64,000 nucleotides of DNA from PALSA-607 sp963737705 (lineage in GTDB: Bacteria; Actinomycetota; Actinomycetes; Acidothermales; Acidothermaceae). Under the pieces are notes generated by a model, which saw nothing but the letters and a program-made list of their open reading frames with translations, made no database searches and had not been told where the DNA came from. Below, piece by piece: positions 62,387 through 64,000 of this stretch. The translations under genes and the position numbers were made by a program. Numbering within the stretch: position 1 is the stretch's first letter; each line of letters begins with the position of its first letter. The stretch spans positions 62,001 through 126,000 of the forward strand of contig CAVTTP010000005.1 in the NCBI GenBank assembly GCA_963737705.1. Direction: 5' to 3'.

Positions 62387-63244
62387 CTAAGTGTCTTGCG
62401 GGATCGGCACGGCTTGGCCGCCGACCCTGATGCGCAGCTCCCCGTCGTCCACATCGACGATCAACAGGCTCGGCCGACCCATGTCGACGCCTTGATGCAA
62501 CGTCAGCGCGATCGGCGGTTCGATCAGCTTGGTCTCGCGCAGGTAGTGGCCAAGGGCCGCGGCCGCTGCGCCGGTCGCCGGATCTTCGACGACTCCCCCG
62601 ACAGCGAACGGATCGCGAACGTGAAAGATCGTCGGGCTCTCGCGCCAGACCAGCTGAATGGTTGTCCAGTCGCGTCGCACCATAAGGTCGCGCAACCGGT
62701 CGAAGTCGTACTCGAGATCGGCCAGCCTGGCACGAGTGGCCGCCGCCAAGACCGGATGCCAGGCACCGGCGAAGGCGACCTTGGGTGGGAAATCCGGATC
62801 GAGATCGCCCAGCCTCCACCCCAACACATCGAGCAGCTCGTCGAGTTGGCTCGGCTCGAGATCGTCGATCTTGGGTTCGACGCTCGTCAGCGTTGCGCGA
62901 ACCCGACCGCCCGCATCTCGTTCGACACTGACGGGGACGTCGCCGGCCCTGGTGTGCAGCAAGAACACGCCTTCGCCTAGGCGCTCTCCCAGAGCAACGC
63001 CGGTGGCAATGGTGGCGTGGCCACAGAACGGCACTTCGATGGACGGCGCGAAGTACCGGACGTCGAACTCGCGGCCGTCGTTGCCGGCTACGGTCAGAAA
63101 GGCCGTCTCGGAGTAGCCGACCTCGGCAGCGATCGCCTGCATCGACGACGCGTCGAGCCCGCTCGCGTCAAGCACGATGCCAGCGGGATTGCCACCACCG
63201 GGTGTGTCGCTGAATGCGCTGTAGCGCAGCACGTCAACGGTCAC
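62387..63244 (-). CDS. PhzF-family isomerase-like protein
   Basis: 285-residue protein of the PhzF/diaminopimelate-epimerase fold. The opening VDVLRYSAFSDTPGGGNPAGIVLDA and VGYSETAFLTV (with the catalytic Glu) are diagnostic, as is FAPSIEVPFCGHATIATG. EDPATGAAAAALGHYL is the second conserved segment. The biological substrate of most members is unknown. The GTG start overlaps the GNAT stop (GTGA), and dnaG follows 11 nt later. Confidence 0.9.
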   Translation of the reverse strand: MTVDVLRYSAFSDTPGGGNPAGIVLDASGLDASSMQAIAAEVGYSETAFLTVAGNDGREFDVRYFAPSIEVPFCGHATIATGVALGERLGEGVFLLHTRAGDVPVSVERDAGGRVRATLTSVEPKIDDLEPSQLDELLDVLGWRLGDLDPDFPPKVAFAGAWHPVLAAATRARLADLEYDFDRLRDLMVRRDWTTIQLVWRESPTIFHVRDPFAVGGVVEDPATGAAAAALGHYLRETKLIEPPIALTLHQGVDMGRPSLLIVDVDDGELRIRVGGQAVPIPQDT

Positions 63245-63774
63245 AGCTCAATCTCCATGACGTAGTGCGGGCCGATCGGGGCGATCTCGAATTCGTCACC
63301 GACGATGGAAAACCCGAGCCGTTCGTAGAAGCCGAGCGCGCCCGATCGCGCGTTGCACCACAGGAGCGTGCCACCGCGCCTGCGTACTTCTGCGATGCCG
63401 TACCGCAGGGCTGCGGCGCCGTAGCCCTGGCCTCGTACCTCGGGCAACGAGGCCATCGCCCGAAGCCGCCAGGTCTTGGCGGGATCGGCGTCGGGCCGGT
63501 GGGGTGCCGCGTCGGGATGGAAGCTCGCGCAAGCAGCAACCTCGCCACGAGGCCCGAATGCCGCCACGTGAAACGTGTCGGGCCAGGAGTCGTAGTCGTG
63601 AACAACGCTGCTCCACGGCTGCCCAGGGCGCAGCACTTGACGACGCAACGCATGGAGGACCAGCGGCTTGACGAACTCGACGTCAATCGAGGCGGGCCGC
63701 GGAACTGCGTCAGTCACCTCGTCGTCGTTGCCCTCGGTCGACTGCTCGCTGTTTGTCATGTCGCTGTTTGTCAT
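63241..63774 (-). CDS. GNAT-family N-acetyltransferase
   Basis: 177-residue acetyltransferase. The acetyl-CoA site is MASLPEVRGQGYGAAALRYGI (RxxGxGxA-type), then NARSGALGFYERLGFSIVGDEF, the usual motif B. The N-terminus has the tandem MTNSDMTNSE, from a 15-bp duplication of the start region. The acceptor is unknown. It is cotranscribed with dgt (5 nt upstream), phzF-like and dnaG, an unusual insertion in the dgt-dnaG pair. Confidence 0.87.
   Translation of the reverse strand: MTNSDMTNSEQSTEGNDDEVTDAVPRPASIDVEFVKPLVLHALRRQVLRPGQPWSSVVHDYDSWPDTFHVAAFGPRGEVAACASFHPDAAPHRPDADPAKTWRLRAMASLPEVRGQGYGAAALRYGIAEVRRRGGTLLWCNARSGALGFYERLGFSIVGDEFEIAPIGPHYVMEIEL
63745..63774. repeat. 15-bp tandem duplication of the GNAT start-codon region
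   Basis: On the minus strand ATGACAAACAGCGAC (63760-63774) is followed by ATGACAAACAGCGAG (63745-63759), 14 of 15 identical. Both copies contain an in-frame ATG, so translation could begin at either. Confidence 0.85.
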
Positions 63775-63778
63775 GTCG

Positions 63779-64000
63779 TCACGACCCCCCTCGCGAGGCT
63801 CGTCGATGCCAGATCACCGCCGAGGTATCGGTCAGCGAGGCGACTTGGTCGACCGCAACCCGCAGCCGCGCACTGTCGTCGGCGGCGGATGCCCACGCCG
63901 TTTGGAACAGTGGTTCGAGTGCTTGTCCGTCAGAGGCGAACAGTTGCTCGACGAGTTCGAGAAGGAGCTCGCGCTGCCGGTTGTGAATGGCGGCGACGCC
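63779..64000 (-). CDS. dgt: Deoxyguanosinetriphosphate triphosphohydrolase (dgt), 3' end only
   Basis: The last 73 codons of a gene that continues beyond the window edge. They encode AAIHNRQRELLLELVEQLF, then RVAVDQVASLTDTSAVIWHRR and a stop, which fits the C-terminal helices of the HD-domain dGTPase (the VDQVASLTD segment is a family hallmark). The catalytic HD motif is upstream, outside the window. The GNAT gene starts 5 nt after the stop, and dnaG is the third gene on, matching the actinobacterial dgt-dnaG neighbourhood. Confidence 0.8.
   Translation of the reverse strand, partial: GVAAIHNRQRELLLELVEQLFASDGQALEPLFQTAWASAADDSARLRVAVDQVASLTDTSAVIWHRRASRGGS

Overview
The window comes from a high-GC actinomycete chromosome. 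The evidence is GC-rich codon use with many GTG and TTG starts, an IdeR/DtxR-type iron box, actinobacterial-type amt/glnK genes, an LLM (F420- or flavin-dependent) oxidoreductase, abundant IclR/SDR/VOC/FAH catabolic genes, and a dgt-dnaG-sigma70 neighbourhood. The species cannot be named from the sequence. There are two tRNA genes (CAU and GUU anticodons, both minus strand). I see no rRNA, CRISPR array, IS element, prophage or integrase.

Layout. 1-3.8 kb: an iron(III) ABC importer (fbpABC) behind an iron box. 3.8-7.8 kb: a translationally coupled signalling pair, a soluble HAMP-array/GAF hybrid histidine kinase and a receiver-GGDEF diguanylate cyclase. 8.0-10.4 kb: a DeoR regulator and a secreted parallel beta-helix protein. 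10.4-12.9 kb: tRNA, then amt, a small two-helix membrane protein and glnK, closed by a strong hairpin. 13.4-15.3 kb: two exporters (MFS, LysE). 15.4-18.7 kb: a reductive-pyrimidine/hydantoin operon (carbon-nitrogen hydrolase, dihydropyrimidinase, LLM oxidoreductase). 18.8-24.7 kb: SRPBCC and proline-rich RDD proteins, a flavodoxin/FAD-monooxygenase/MFS operon and an MBL-fold hydrolase.

24.7-50.1 kb is a large catabolic region. It holds an IclR regulator, five SDR-type or ketopantoate-reductase-type dehydrogenases, two FAH-family hydrolases, a CMD-family protein, a LivGFKHM-type importer with fused permease, two berberine-bridge-type FAD oxidases, a methyltransferase, and a LysR-divergent operon with a lignostilbene-type carotenoid oxygenase, a free-standing PKS-dehydratase-like hot-dog protein, a VOC protein and an enoyl-CoA hydratase. 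A flavoprotein dehydrogenase, a PAP2 membrane enzyme and further VOC proteins complete it. Reading the intergenic regions, I find a recurring 19-bp palindrome, ACTTYCG-N5-CGRAAGT, before four transcription units of this region: the SDR operon next to the IclR gene, the FAH pair, the Liv importer (two copies) and the SDR/FAD-oxidase operon. I propose it as the operator of one regulon for import and breakdown of an unidentified, probably aromatic or plant-derived, carboxylic substrate.

50.2-58.6 kb: a Cys/His-rich small protein, an ECF sigma factor fused by overlaps to membrane proteins and an ABC exporter, a LiaF-like protein preceded by a previously easily missed 69-codon gene, and a second ABC exporter preceded by a 43-codon gene. 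58.6-64 kb: tRNA-Asn, a YtxH-like protein, a sigma-70 factor, dnaG, phzF-like, GNAT, and the 3' end of dgt, the last four in one tightly packed operon.

A second cross-window pattern is short tandem duplication at gene ends. Six genes (fbpC, glnK, panE-like, an SDR, an FAH gene, dnaG) have a 9-22 bp unit repeated two to five times across or against the stop codon, and two genes have a 15-bp duplication of the start codon region.
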